Of a stretch of 64,000 bases of DNA, positions 33,623-45,789 are shown piece after piece; position 1 is the first letter of the stretch; every line of letters starts with the position of its first letter. A program made the position numbers and the translations under genes. The DNA comes from Miscanthus floridulus (Eukaryota > Streptophyta > Magnoliopsida > Poales > Poaceae). Location of the stretch: NCBI RefSeq assembly GCF_019320115.1, contig NC_089591.1, forward strand, positions 17,090,502 through 17,154,501, given 5' to 3'. Below the pieces are notes generated by a model, which saw only the letters and a program-made list of their open reading frames with translations, searched no databases and had not been told where the DNA came from.

Positions 33623-34535
33623 TAATGGAAACGGGGATCCCGATCTTCTGTTAGATGGTGGTAACTATCGTTGTGGCGGAGAATGACACACCGATCCGGC
33701 TTCAGATCGAAAGATCGAACCCTGCAATCTTAGCACCACAGCTCCTCTGGTTATCAACCAAGTCTCAAACCAGGTTGACCTCACCAAGAAGGCTAATCCC
33801 TACCTACGCAATGAAGAACACAAGCAAGAACAAGAAAGAATATAACCAAATTGCAGATGAATGATTAATCTCTCAAAGTTGGGGTCTCACAAACCGATGA
33901 ACGGTGAAACTGTTCTTGACAGAATAATCTAAGCAAAACCCAAGCCCTAATGGAGGGGTGGCGGCTGTTTATGAAGACTCTAGGGTCATGCAAGACCCCT
34001 AGACGCGCCCCTAATGGGCCCAAACTCGATACATGGTCCAACGGACCAAAAGACGGTGTCCTAGCACCCTGGCAGATTCTAGATGCTGACTTGTTTTGAC
34101 AATTCCCGTTGATTCCGAATAGCTTTTGATGTGAGACCACTTGGATTTGCTTCCTTATCAAATTAGCTTTCCATCCATATATGGATCGTCGAAAACAGAG
34201 TCAGTATGCGTCTTGGGTGACCAGTTTAAGGTAGACTGATGCTGGAGGCCGAGATAGACTCGAAATCATGTTGGACCAGGCCTCCGGTTCCTGTTGGACG
34301 TCCTTGCTGGTCACCTTCACCTCCACCATGTCCTCTAAGTCCTTCATAACCCTCTCCAATGTTCCTAAGCAAGATAACATCATTAGATAGTAGTCTATTC
34401 TCAAAAGTATAAAAAGAATCGCTTAGGAACGAGCTCACCTCTAAATTGAGTTGATGCATTCGAACCCAGGTCATTGGACCTTGCATGACGGTTGGAGGAT
34501 CAGCGGGTACATCCGAAGGAGTGATGTCCTCATCA
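33623..34535 (-). repeat. 5' LTR of element B (913 bp)
   Basis: Direct repeat of 26838-27750. It still carries the short coding segment (DITPSDVPADPPTVMQGPMT) that in the 3' LTR forms the end of integrase. TAATG follows at 34536-34540 as the target duplication. Confidence 0.9.
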
Positions 34536-34575
34536 TAATGCATTGTATATAATAACTCTATCTATATTTTGAAAA

Positions 34576-34790
34576 GGATTAAGTTCACTTTTGGCCCCTC
34601 AACTATTATGTTGGTCTAATTTTGACCCTCAACTACAAAACCGTCTGATGCAGGCACTGAAACTTTTAAAACCATTCAATTTTAGCACCTCGACGCGATT
34701 GAGGCGGTTTGTGCTGACATGTCCTTGGGTTTGACCCGCCACATTGGCATTGACCGCCACGTAGGATGGCCGTGTGGGTCAAAATAGGAG
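34576..34790 (+). repeat. Left TIR of the MULE
   Basis: It contains CACTTTTGGCCCCTCAACTA, TTTTAGCACCTCGACGCGATT and GCATTGACCGCCACGTAG. Each has an inverted counterpart at 57045-57261. Confidence 0.85.
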
Positions 34791-34987
34791 CTAGCCCGCT
34801 TAGCTCTGTCTCTCCCTCTCAGTTCCTCTCAGGCACCACGGCGGCAGCCATGGCAGAGGCGCACAACAATGGAGGCACGAGTGTCGCGCCGTGACAGCAC
34901 AAGGCCGAGCTCAGCACAGGAACCGGCCAAGTTGCAAAGGGGTCACCTCCCCATGGTATATCCCACCTGCAGCAAGTCCAAGGTGGG

Positions 34988-37900
34988 TGTCACAGAATCG
35001 ACTAATTTATAAGAGCACAAGTACAAAAAAAAACAATCGCTGGAACGATCAAATTCTCACACTTGAGCCCATATAAACCCTGTAGTCAACTGAAACCTCG
35101 AAGGATTTGAATCCAACTTGCATACAACCAAGATCACAGTAATTCAACATAACATATCATATGTTACAACATTTCATAGACTGGTTTGCAAATAGATTAC
35201 ATCACCTTCAGAGTCATCAGTTATTACAAAACAAGTGTTGTAAAGTATGCGGAAGCAAATAGTTTAACTTACACTCCCGAGTTCAAATACAAATACTGGT
35301 TTGCTAATCACAACCCGCAAAAGCATTCAGATAAGAGAAACTAGAGATCATGCCCATGATCTAGTCTTCAGTCAACCAGTCGGGTGGAGATAATACTTAC
35401 AGAAGCCCTGATATAGAAGGTCATCTACAACAAGAGAGAATAAACCTTGAGTACGAGAATGTACTCAGCTAGACTTACCCATCAGGAAACCAAAACAAAT
35501 GACACCAAGGATTATGCATAGCTTAATTTAGTGGATCTAGGCTGACACTTTCTCTTTGCAGGAAAAGCATAAGTAATAATGATCAACTTCTTAACCTGAA
35601 CTAGCAGTGACTTTTAGCCATTAACCTGTCATCTATGTTAGCACCTGTACTAAGCAACCATTTGATTAAGATGCAAACATTAATAACCATAGCAGGTATA
35701 AATCATGGCAACATTATCATCATCATCCATTTAACCATATCGTTAAATTAATTGAATCTACGTTGCCGCTACTCAGTCAAGTTCTCACTATCCGGGAGAG
35801 ACGGCGATTCGAATCGCTTTCTATCCTACTTCCCTCATCAGGGTCACAAACAAGTCACCTTTGGCACAATTCAGGAGTCACGAGTCTGAACAGATCAGCA
35901 TTCTCAGAGAACCACTTAGCCAAGGTTGCTCGGGACTCTAACCCACCTTGGACTTATGCCAATGGCTCTCCGCACGTCCTTACTACCTCCAGAATGCACG
36001 CCACTGCTCGTGTTCCAAGCCTGAGTCGAGCTACTAGGCTTCGCGGTCAGAACGAGTTATCTGGCCAGCCAAGTGTTAGGCTGCATTCAACATGACATGA
36101 GGACGTACAGTGTATCGGTCCTTAAACGACCTAGACGGAGTCACTATGTCCAAACCTACATAAGACTCCTGCCCGGTCTTAATTCATTATTAACATGGTT
36201 CTTTTCCACGATAGCAAATATAGCCAACCGTGATCCACCTCATCCTAAAGCTCGTAGGTGATAGGAAATTACCTGACTTCTACTGCACTAAGCATGGCTA
36301 AGCATTTAACCCGTTCCTGAACTTAAATAGGATTCAAGTACGATATCTGGACAAGGATGAATATATAATGCAACAATTGGTTCCAACCAATTCCTATACT
36401 TAATGCATCATCAATAATAAGAGATACTCAAGATGTATGTAAAAACATGGGAGACTTAATATGCTTCGGGGCTTGCCTTTCAGGAAAGAGGATGGTTGGT
36501 GGTCAGGGCACTCGGGCAACTCCTTCTCGGCGGCTGCATCATCGATTTCCTACACCTCGGGCTCCTCCTCCTGGCTCGCTCCCTCGAATTCCAGCAATGT
36601 CACTCCCTCTGGCCCACCTATTGCATGTATGCGCACGATAAATATTATGGATGCACATGAACGAAGTTAGAAATGCTCGGGGAATGCACATGCTTACTGC
36701 AGTCCGCATTTTCTGACTTAAGCTCTATTCAATTTACTTTAACTTACCAAGTTTATACAATCTAATGTACAATTCCTCATCTTCAGTTAAGGACCTAGCA
36801 CCTGCACCTAAGCATGTTCTCAAGTTACGGTAACACCTAAACAGCCAACAAGAACGTTACAACTGAGCACACACAATCATTCGTATTTCAGCAAAATAGG
36901 AACTTATATAGCGGTATAGTAAACTGACCAAAACTGGAGATCTACAAATCAAAATGACAGGCTATAAGACAATTTGGAAAGCTTATGAAATTGCCTACAA
37001 TTCATTTTCAGACCTCAAGGCATGATTCCAACTTTTACTAGGTCGAATTTACAGAACCACATAAGCAGGTCCAACAAGACAGAGCAAGCAAAACTGTGAT
37101 CTAACTTTGAACAGTTGTAGCTCCTAAACTACTAGGCCAATTGCCACTAAATTTTGACAAGAGCTAGATACATAAGTTATCTACAACTTTTGTATTCACC
37201 ACATTCCCAACAAACCAAAATATCATGGGGAACTTTGTAAAGTCCCGAGAACTGTCTAGAAAGACAATGCCAGGAAATATTTATTAACTTATGTTGCAAA
37301 TAGATAATTGGACAAAACCAACTCTACTCACTTATCACACATGTCATAAGAACACCAGAAAGTAAAGTGTTCACCACCCATTCATTTCTTTTAATGCCTT
37401 TCTTAATTTATTTAATTAATTAGGGGAAATGGTAAACATATATGAAAACTACCTCATTTAATCTACAAAAATCACTGTAGGTACCACATGCTCCAAGTAG
37501 ACTACTATAAAAATTTCACGTCATTTGAGCAAGTATAACATCCTATACAAAAATGACAAGGCATAAAGGCTTAAAATGACATAAATAGGAAACCCTAGTG
37601 AATTGTGTCAAGCAACAGATTTTATATTTTTCCTAGCACCCTTAAGGTACTAGGACATTGCCCACAAAATTTCATGGTCATTGGATTCATAGATAAATTA
37701 CAAAAATTCACACAAGGATCATTCAATGATAAAATGAAAATTTATAACTCAACAACCATACATGCAATGACTCTCAAATTTTTACCAGAGCTCCTACTAA
37801 GGAAGAATAGCTCACCAACAAAATTTCATAATTTTTAGAGCATAGGAACTCAAGATATAATTTAAACAAGTTTGCATGCATTTAAAAACACATTTCAAGT

Positions 37901-39712
37901 TCCTATTTAATTCATCCAAAAACTCCATTACAAGTGTTCATGTTATATTTTTCCTAAATACCACACTTCACTATGATCCTAACAAAATTGGAACCACCCA
38001 ATTTGGAGCTACCAAACTCAAGATATAGATTTTACAAAATAGCATCAAAACTGGAATTAATGAGCTATCCTTTCACTCAACAGACGCTAACAGCTGGGGC
38101 CCTTCGGTCAGTGGGACCCAAGTGTTAGTGAAACAAAATAGAGGAGGTGGCTTGGGATGGCACGGGACTAGCGGAGCTCACCGACGGCGGTATCTCCGGC
38201 GACGACGATGGCACCAACGTGACCGCCTCGACCTCCCGCATTGATTGGTGCCCTAATCATGCTCTCTACCGATCTCTAAGCACTCTAGCCACGGAGCTCA
38301 GCGGCTTAGCCATGGTGCATGGCGTGCGCGGCCATGTTCTGGCCTGACCAGACCGGCGGAGCTGGCTACATCATCACATGAGCAACGGTGAGTGATGGTG
38401 AAGCTAAGATGGAGGCTAGGGAAGGAAAAAGGGAACCGTGCAGTGCTGGCCACGGCGAGCGCCACTCTGGCGAGGTGATAACAAGGGCAACGGCGGTGGA
38501 AATGGCCAAAGTCCCTCACCTATGGCTCGTCTGGCTCAGCGAAGGTGACGGCGAGGTACGTGGGGTGCTAGCGGAGCTTTGGGTGGACGCTTGCTGGCTG
38601 TGGTACCACGGCGAGCATGCGCAAGCGCAGCGGAGCCAGTGGCAACGACAATGGTCTGCTACGGCCGCTGTGGGAGAGCGAAGGAGGCAAGAAAGGAAAT
38701 GTGGCGCGGGGGGGCTCTCGGTCATGTGTAGGGGCTTCATTTGGCGCGTGGCAGCCTGACATGGCCTGCATGGTCAGGGCGCCGGTGACACGCAGCGTAC
38801 ACGTGGCGATGAAACTCTGTTGCCTGTCAGACACTATAGCTTCGATTCAGTCAAGACATCGATGCCTGACTGCGTTACTTGATGACTGTCCAACGCCTAA
38901 TCGGTGGTGAGTTAGCAAAATCTCCTTGAAGCAATCATGTAGAGCTATAATAGGGCTACAACATTGCTTTAGAAAGTATCAGCTAATTCTCAAAGAATCA
39001 CGAGTTACATCAAGCCAAAGTCAGCCACAATAATCGGTGAATGCAGTTAACACTTAGAAATTTTTTAGAGTTTCCAAATCAACCCTAAAACTGACTTGTG
39101 GGTCCCTTTAGAGCATCTTCTGCACATTTTCATGACTTAGCTCCTAAACAAAGTTTGTTCCTTATAAAATTTTCTACAACTTTTCTTTAGGTTGCTTAGA
39201 CATGCAAACACTCTAAGCTACACTTTTTAAATAGTCAAACTCAGGAGCTCTTGGGGTCCACAATAGTCAAACCATGACTTGGAAACCTAATTAAGCAAAA
39301 TGATCAACATGAACATTGTTCCTAATGACATTCTAAGTATAACTATGTTGCTTAAAAGGATAATTAGCCACACCACACATTGGTCACACCAAAATCAAGC
39401 ATCACATGTACTGAAACAAGGACAAACAAGTGACTTTGTGACTTCTGTTTCAAAACCATGTTTCATGTGTTTCATGAGTTTGTGGCATTGTACTAGCTAA
39501 CCATGTTTCACTAAAGTGTGTTGCACATGTTGCACTTGAGTGTAGGGTTACACACTATTCATTTCCTAAAACAATCACACATAGAATGTAACAATATGTT
39601 GTAATGTCTCAAAAGCATATTTCATACAATTCTTGCTCATGAATGGATGAATGATGCTCATGTTTGTGAAATGCAAGTGCAAATGTGGAAGCCAAACACC
39701 TGGGGTGTTACA
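34988..39712 (-). repeat. 3' LTR of element C (4725 bp)
   Basis: It runs from TGTCACAGAATCGAC to GGGGTGTTACA on the plus strand and matches 50967-55704 throughout at high similarity. A GC-rich block at about 38130-38900 interrupts otherwise AT-rich sequence. Open frames inside this block differ between the two LTR copies and are not genes. Confidence 0.9.
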
Positions 39713-39725
39713 GCCCTCCCCCCTT
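39713..39725 (-). other. Polypurine tract of element C
   Basis: On the minus strand AAGGGGGGAGGGC directly precedes the LTR start TGTAACACCCC. Confidence 0.8.
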
Positions 39726-39734
39726 ATAAAAATC

Positions 39735-39826
39735 TCATCTCAAGATTTGACAACACCATTGTTGATAGAATTCCTTATAACCGTTCCTCAAATAATCTTC
39801 TCTTTCCCACGTTGCATTGCGTTCAC
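39735..39826 (-). pseudogene. C-terminal end of the element C chromodomain, beyond the solo-LTR insertion
   Basis: The minus strand encodes NATWEREDYLRNGYKEFYQQ and stops at 39735-39737. ATWExEDxL is the second half of a gypsy integrase chromodomain. Its first half ends at 44467, on the other side of the solo LTR. Reading frames on both sides agree once the insertion and one duplication copy are ignored. Confidence 0.85.
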
Positions 39827-41770
39827 TGAAATGACCTGATTTCCGCGAAGGAAAATCCACAGAGTCAAAGTGTAATAAGACCATTATAGATCATATTACC
39901 CAAATTCCAGTCGAATATCACATCCATACAATGTAATATCAGAGTACAAATAGTGTGGAATTACATAAGTTATTACATCGCCGCATTGGCGGAATCAAAA
40001 GTAGCATTCATTCAGAACTGCTTGAAGATAAGATCACCAAACTCGAGCATAGGAACAAACCCCTCAACCGTCAAACTCCTCAGAGCTATACTCCTCAGCA
40101 GAACCTGTGTGCCAAAATTTATCAGTACGATTTGTACTGACCACTCCCACCCTATGAGCATTGCTTTGTGGAAATTAGATGCAAGTTGGATATAATCAAA
40201 AGGAACCTATAAGGCTGTCGTTTCCTATGTTTTAGCATATCAAGTATATAATAATAGTTGGTCAAGTTTTAACACCATTCTCACACACATTCCACCCCAT
40301 TTCCATCTAGAGCCAGGTTTCAATCCTGGGATTGGTATACCACCATCTCCATATCGTCACCATACCATCGCTCAGTCGACAGGCCAACTCCCTCTTGGCA
40401 CTGTCTCAAGGCTCGTAGCCCTTGGCTATGACCGACACTCTCTCATGGGGGAAGAAGAGAAGGACTCATCTCGCTATCTAGTTTAAGCAAAACCCAGGAA
40501 AGGTCCATAGCCGACAAGTCGGCATATGTATCAATTGATCAACCATACACTCTGCAGAGGTTTTACATAACCACAAGATCTGCCTTCTTCGCTGACCATC
40601 ATCAACTGGGCTGATTCTGGCCGCTTGCTAGCCTAGGATAATGCCACTCTACCATTCAGCCCTAGTACACCCCAAGTCTAGTCTAGGGTGGCTGAAACTA
40701 TGAGTCATGAGCTGGGTCCATAAGGTCTCCATGAAGTCTCAGAAGGGTGTGGGGGAAATCCTCTATGCCTCGTACCTCCTTGCACTGTCCGCTATCAACC
40801 TAGCAGTAGTGGCAATATCCTACCAAGTAGTTTGGCCGTCCCGCACCATATAGGGCGAGTGGTACGTAAGGCTTCCCGGTGAGTTTGAGTACTAGTAAGT
40901 CCTTAGACATGACCAAGCCAGAATGTCTTCATCAGGGTTTTACCATGCCACCACAGCACCTCCACCTTGGGCTCCTCCCATCATAGGTTCACACCCATGG
41001 CCACCTCATATCACCATTTACCCACCACAGGTATCCATTCCAGGGGTGCCCAGGTAGCACCTCACGGCAAGACTTGCCCTAGGCTCGTCGTATACTCCAA
41101 CTTGGTCGACACAACCCTTACCCTCCACACACTCAAGTCATACACGCAGCACTCTCCTCATAGTCTAGATAACTCCAGTTTCCACCACGCATCAATATGG
41201 TATATATAAGCGTAGTAGAAATAATAAACAGTGAAATATAGCAGCAAACGTGTGACTTAGCCTAACAGCAGGGTGAGCAGGGGTAAGGTTGCGTCAAGGT
41301 AAAGGCCATCAAGAAAGCATACTACCATGCAAGTCCTATCATAGTGTGATTATAACAATAAAGTAAAGCAATAGCAGCTCTATATTAGCCATGCGTAATA
41401 GGTGCTACAAGATTGGGTGGGATGTGGCACCTTCAGAGTAGTCGTCTCCGTACTCCTCACGGTATTCTCAGTCCTCGTCCATCTGGTTCTCCTCCGAATC
41501 TACAAACGATCGCATTATAGTCGTGTTAGCGACGTCTATAGAATAGCATAAAAAGAAAATGAAAATTCAAAAGAGTCAAATGCACTCAAACATGGGTTCA
41601 TTGCGTAGAGCTCGATTTTAGATGAATTTTGGTCCTAGTCTTGTATTTTTCCTGAGTTTGTATGAATTAGTTATGAATTTCAGAAGTTTCAATCATTTTT
41701 GAAAATGGGAAAAGGCTGAATTAATATCGTGCTGACACGTGTCACGCTCCTGTTGGTCCACGTGGCATCC

Positions 41771-41946
41771 TGACATCAGTATGACATCAGCATGACATCA
41801 TCATCTCGGCTCTAGTACTAACAGGTGGGTCCAGAGCTGCTCATGTCAGCAGCTGACATCATCGTGACATCATCACAACATCACCTCGACCGTGTTTGTC
41901 ACTGACAGGTGGGACCCGCATGATGTCATCATGACATCACCCACTG
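41771..41946. repeat. Cluster of TGACATCA motifs
   Basis: Six TGACATCA copies and one inverted copy (TGATGTCA) occur within about 175 bp of the solo LTR. GTGGGACC or GTGGGTCC phrases lie between and after them. TGACATCA is one transition from the bZIP/CRE palindrome TGACGTCA. Confidence 0.7.
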
Positions 41947-42243
41947 ACAAGTGGGTCCAGTAGCTCTATATCGCTGACTTGTGGGACCAGTCAATGGTCA
42001 GCTCAGGCTGGGTCCAAACTGGGCCGGTTGGGCCTGGATATGGGCTGGGCTTTCACACGCCACGTGGCGCGCGCTGGTGCAGCCACGTCGTCTTACTGGG
42101 CCACTAACGGGCCATGATCCATGGGCGCAGGTGAGGTGTGGTTCATGGTGAACCCGCCTGCGTTGGTCCATAGACCGCAGAGCCGGTCTATGAAGGACCT
42201 AGTCCACTTACTCCTTCCCAGGGTTCGGTTCACGTGCACGATG

Positions 42244-42381
42244 TGGTCGTGGTCGGAGCTCGGCAGAGCTGCTCGGGACATGGTTGACATGGTCATGGTC
42301 GGAGCTCGGCGGAGCTGCTTGGGACATGGCCAACGTGGTCGTGGTCGGAGCTCGGCGGAGCTGCTTAGGACATGGTTGACG
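42244..42381. repeat. 46-bp tandem repeat, three units
   Basis: Units start at 42244, 42290 and 42336 (TGGTCGTGGTCGGAGCTCGG and variants) with an exact 46-bp period, inside the GC-rich block of the solo LTR. Confidence 0.85.
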
Positions 42382-43524
42382 TGGCTCGCCGATGGCTCGG
42401 TGTGGCTCGCTTTCATCCTTGGATGGATGGGTACATGGCGAGTCATTGTCACAACAAAGCTGCATCATCGTGGAAGACGTTGATGAAGAGAATTCCCATC
42501 AGGTTCGCTAAAAGATCAGCACGCACAGTGCACGAACGTGTGGCCGGCGAGGGGAAAATCCCCTTCTCTTCCCCGACGGGGCTCCCGCCGACGGTGAGGT
42601 CATCGGTGAGCCCCCACGGCAGCGCTAGCGTCTGATTAGGGTAGGCAATAGCTTCCCCATGCCATGGCGACTACGACAGTGGGGTCAGGGCGACGGCTAG
42701 GGCTTCCTAGGGCTCTAGCCGCGGTGAATGACGGCGTGCATGGACAGGGCTATAGTGGTAGCGAGAGCCTAGTTGGAGGAGCATGTGAGCTCCACGGTGC
42801 TTCTACGGCCACGATGGGCATGTTGAAGGAGCTCCTAGTGCTCCTAGTGGCTTCGACCACGGTGGTGGGGGCAAAGCAGAGGCGGTGGTGCTCCGATGAG
42901 GTGCGGTGTGGCAACGTAGGGCTCTGGTGGGCTTCTTCCTCGGCTAAGGTGAGCGTGGTGTGTCTCTCATCATGGCGGAGCTAGTCGGGGTGTCAACGTC
43001 GCCTTTACCGCAACGTAGAAGACACGGTGGTCTTGCCATGGTTGTGCTCTCAACCATGGTGAGTGTGCCTATGCATGTGCGCTCCTGCTCCGATGTACAA
43101 CATCATGGCTGGGGTCCTCCTTTTGGCTGATGGCAGCATGCATAGTGCGTCCTGGGTCTCGGCAATCGTGTCCATGGCGGTCTCCCTAGCTAACCAGTTG
43201 GGCTAGGCCGAAGCTCGAAGCTTCAGCAAGGTTTCGATCATGGCGGTGCATGTTCCATTTGGCTAGGGAGGTGGTCTCAGCAAGATGGCTCACCGCGGGG
43301 AGCTCGAAGGTGATGGTGGTGGTGCAGTGTCGATGGTGTAGCAAAGCCAAGCCGGGACAGAGGTACTCGCCATCTTCCTCACCGGTGGCTCCTCCCTTCT
43401 TGCTTCGGCAGCGGCGTCCTTCTCCGCGCCTCTCCTTCTCCTCTCTTGTCCCTCAGCTTAGTGTGTTGGTGTGAACCGCACGGCGGCGATGAGGTGTGGT
43501 GAGGTGCTAGGGTTCTGGGCTCCT

Positions 43525-43533
43525 CCTTTTATA
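43525..43533 (-). promoter_or_regulatory. TATA box of the solo LTR
   Basis: The minus strand reads CTATAAAAGGAGGAGCC. It lies about 930 bp from the LTR start on the transcribed strand, at the edge of the GC-rich block, as in the LTR of element D. Confidence 0.55.
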
Positions 43534-44462
43534 GGTGAAGCTCTAGGCTTCTCTAATGGCGGTTGATCGGGCGGCGGTGATGCGCGATGTGCATCAGACG
43601 GCTCACGGGCATGGGATAGTTATCGTGGGGGTCGCGTGAATGCTATGCCAAGGGGACAGGGTCATGCTCTTTGCATGACCCCAGGCCTGCGCCTGCTGCT
43701 TCGGTCGGTTCTCGATTGAGGGAGAGGTCGGCGTGGAGAGGAAGAAGACCCTGTTGCTGTGTGACTGACGATGAGGGCCCACCTATTAGTTTGTCCTAGA
43801 GCGGGAAGGCTGCAGCTACTGCGCTGTGCTGCTGGGCCGTGATGTTGGGTCGGCCCGCTCTGGCTGGCGTGCGGGGGAGTGAGAGGGAGGGGCCCTTGGC
43901 TGGGCTAGGTAGGTCGTTTGGGCCGAAATGGCCTTTGCCATTTTCTGGTATTTCCTGAAGGCTTTTCTATTTTCTGTTTTCAGCAATTAATTACTAAGTC
44001 AAGGTTTAGTCAAAGTGCCTTAGGTTTTATTAGCTTGATGGTGGTTTACAAGGGTCATTCATGGCGGTTTTTACCTTTCCCATATATTAGGGATATTATT
44101 GACTATTTTTGTTATACAAAAATAGTTGTGGTTTTTATTAAGGCATTTTTTTCAAAATCTAGATATTGATTTAATTCAAGGAATTTAACAATTGTTATGA
44201 GGGTTTATTTACTCATCACCTAAATCAATAAAATCCAAATCACATATTGAATTAAGATGCATGCAAGATTCTATTTCATGGGAGTTTCAAATACACATGT
44301 GACAATGCATCATGCTCTGCTGATGATATAACCTAGTTGGGTTGCACCTAATGCAAAGCTAGGGTTTGGGTTCCACACATGTCACTTAACAATACATAGG
44401 TTTTAAACAAAAAAAAATTCAGTTGGAATTTTTGGTGTGTGGATTTTTTTTGGGTTGTTACA

Positions 44463-45785
44463 TTCACTACCCTGATTACTCCACATGACCTTGTAAAACC
44501 TAACCACCTGACTCTGAGTCACTCGCTCACGAGTGTCAATTACTCGGACTGACTTTTCTTCAAAGGTCAAATCAGATTTTAACTCGATATCCCCTAGTGG
44601 AACTCTCTCTTTAGGGACACGAAGACATTTCTTCAATTGGGATACATGAAAGACATTGAAGATAGCACTCATCTCAGGAGGTAATTGGATCTTGTATGCT
44701 ACCTTACCACTTTGTCCAATGATTTCAAATGGACCGACATATCTCGATGCAAGCTTTCGCTTCACACCAAAGCGTTTGACACTCTTCATGGGTGAGACTT
44801 TTAGATAAACGAAGTCTCCAACTTCGAACTCAATAGGTTTTCTATGACGATCAACATAACTTTTCTGCCTAGCTTTAGCTGCGGCCATATAGGTTTGGAT
44901 AGTATGGACTTGTTCTTTAGCTTCTTAAACAAAATCAATTCCATAATATCTCCTTTCACTGGCTTCAACCTAATTCATCGGGGTTCTACACTTTCGACCA
45001 TACAAAGCTTCAAATAGTGCCATCTTGATACTCTCTTGATAACTATTATTGTAAGAGAATTTAGGTAGGGGCAACCACTTTTCCCATGAACCCTTAGCCG
45101 AGATGACATGTGCTCTCAGCATATCTTCTAAGATTTGATTGACTCGTTCAGTTTGCCCATTGGTTTGCGGATGATAGGTAGAGCTTCTTACTAACTTAGT
45201 TCCTAATAATCCATGTAAGTGCTCCCAAAAGCGAGCAGTGAATTGTGGTCCTCTATTAGAGACAATAGTGCGCGGTATCCCATGAAGTTAGACTATCTGA
45301 TTAAAGTACAACTCCGCATAGTTAGTTGGACAAAAATCTATGCAAACAGGAATGAAGTGTACAGACTTGGTCAGACGGTCTACAATCACCCAAATAGAGT
45401 TAAAATTCCTCTAAGTAGGAGGGAGTCCAACAATAAAATCCATACTTATCTCCTCCCATTTCTAACCTAGAATAGGGAGTGGCTGTAGCAATCCAGCTTT
45501 CATGTGCACCGCTTTGACTCGACAACAAGTGTCACACCTAGCCACATAAGTGGCTATCTCTTTCTTCATTTTGGTCCACCAAAAGTGAGGCTTCAAATCA
45601 TGATACGTTTTGCTACTACCAGGATGAATAGACAATTTCGAGGAATGTGCTTTGGATAGGATTTGATTTCTAAGCTCTCTATCTTTCGGAACCACTAACC
45701 TATTCTTAAACCATAACACGTCATTCTCATCTACCCGAAAATGCTTGGTTTCTTGCTCTTTTATCTTGTGCTTGATGTGGAACAC
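44463..45785 (-). pseudogene. Integrase and N-terminal chromodomain of element C
   Basis: The HHCC zinc domain shows HSSKLSIHPGSSKTYHDL and CDTCCRVKAVHMKAG. The integrase core follows, broken by stops. The C-terminal domain contains GDFVYLKVSPMKSVKRFGVKRKLASRYVGPFEI, AYKIQLPPEMSAIFNVFHVSQLKKCL, and the chromodomain start VVRFYKVMWSNQG, where the solo LTR enters. Chromodomains are thought to steer integration to marked chromatin. Stops at about 45463, 45411 and 44973 are TAG; those at about 45287 and 44925 are TAA. Confidence 0.88.
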
Positions 45786-45789
45786 ACCT

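Larger units (their letters stand above)
26838..34535 (-). mobile_element. Ty3/gypsy retrotransposon B, CRM-like, complete with both LTRs
   Basis: Two 913-bp LTRs (26838-27750 and 33623-34535) flank gag, protease, reverse transcriptase, RNase H and integrase in that order on the minus strand. TAATG at 26833-26837 and 34536-34540 is a perfect 5-bp target duplication. A Met-tRNA-type primer site and an A/G-rich polypurine tract lie at the expected places. The LTR begins TGATGAGAACATC, and pol reads into the 3' LTR. I associate both features with the CRM clade, so that assignment is inference. The LTRs differ by several percent by eye, and all frames carry stops. Confidence 0.9.
39827..44462 (-). 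mobile_element. Solo LTR, about 4.6 kb, Tekay/Del-like, inserted in the chromodomain of element C
   Basis: The ends are TG (39827) and CA (44462); on the element strand it starts TGTAACAACCC and ends CATTTCA. TTCAC flanks it at 39822-39826 and 44463-44467, a perfect 5-bp duplication. It contains no gag or pol. Its start and its internal GC-rich block (about 42050-43900) resemble the LTRs of elements C and D in layout but not in detailed sequence. It arose most simply by recombination between the two LTRs of a complete element. Confidence 0.85.

Noticed and set aside
26841..34535. LTR B boundary at TGGAAACGGG (26841/33626)
   Set aside because: That choice leaves no target duplication. Starting at 26838/33623 gives a perfect TAATG on both sides and places the primer site two bases away.
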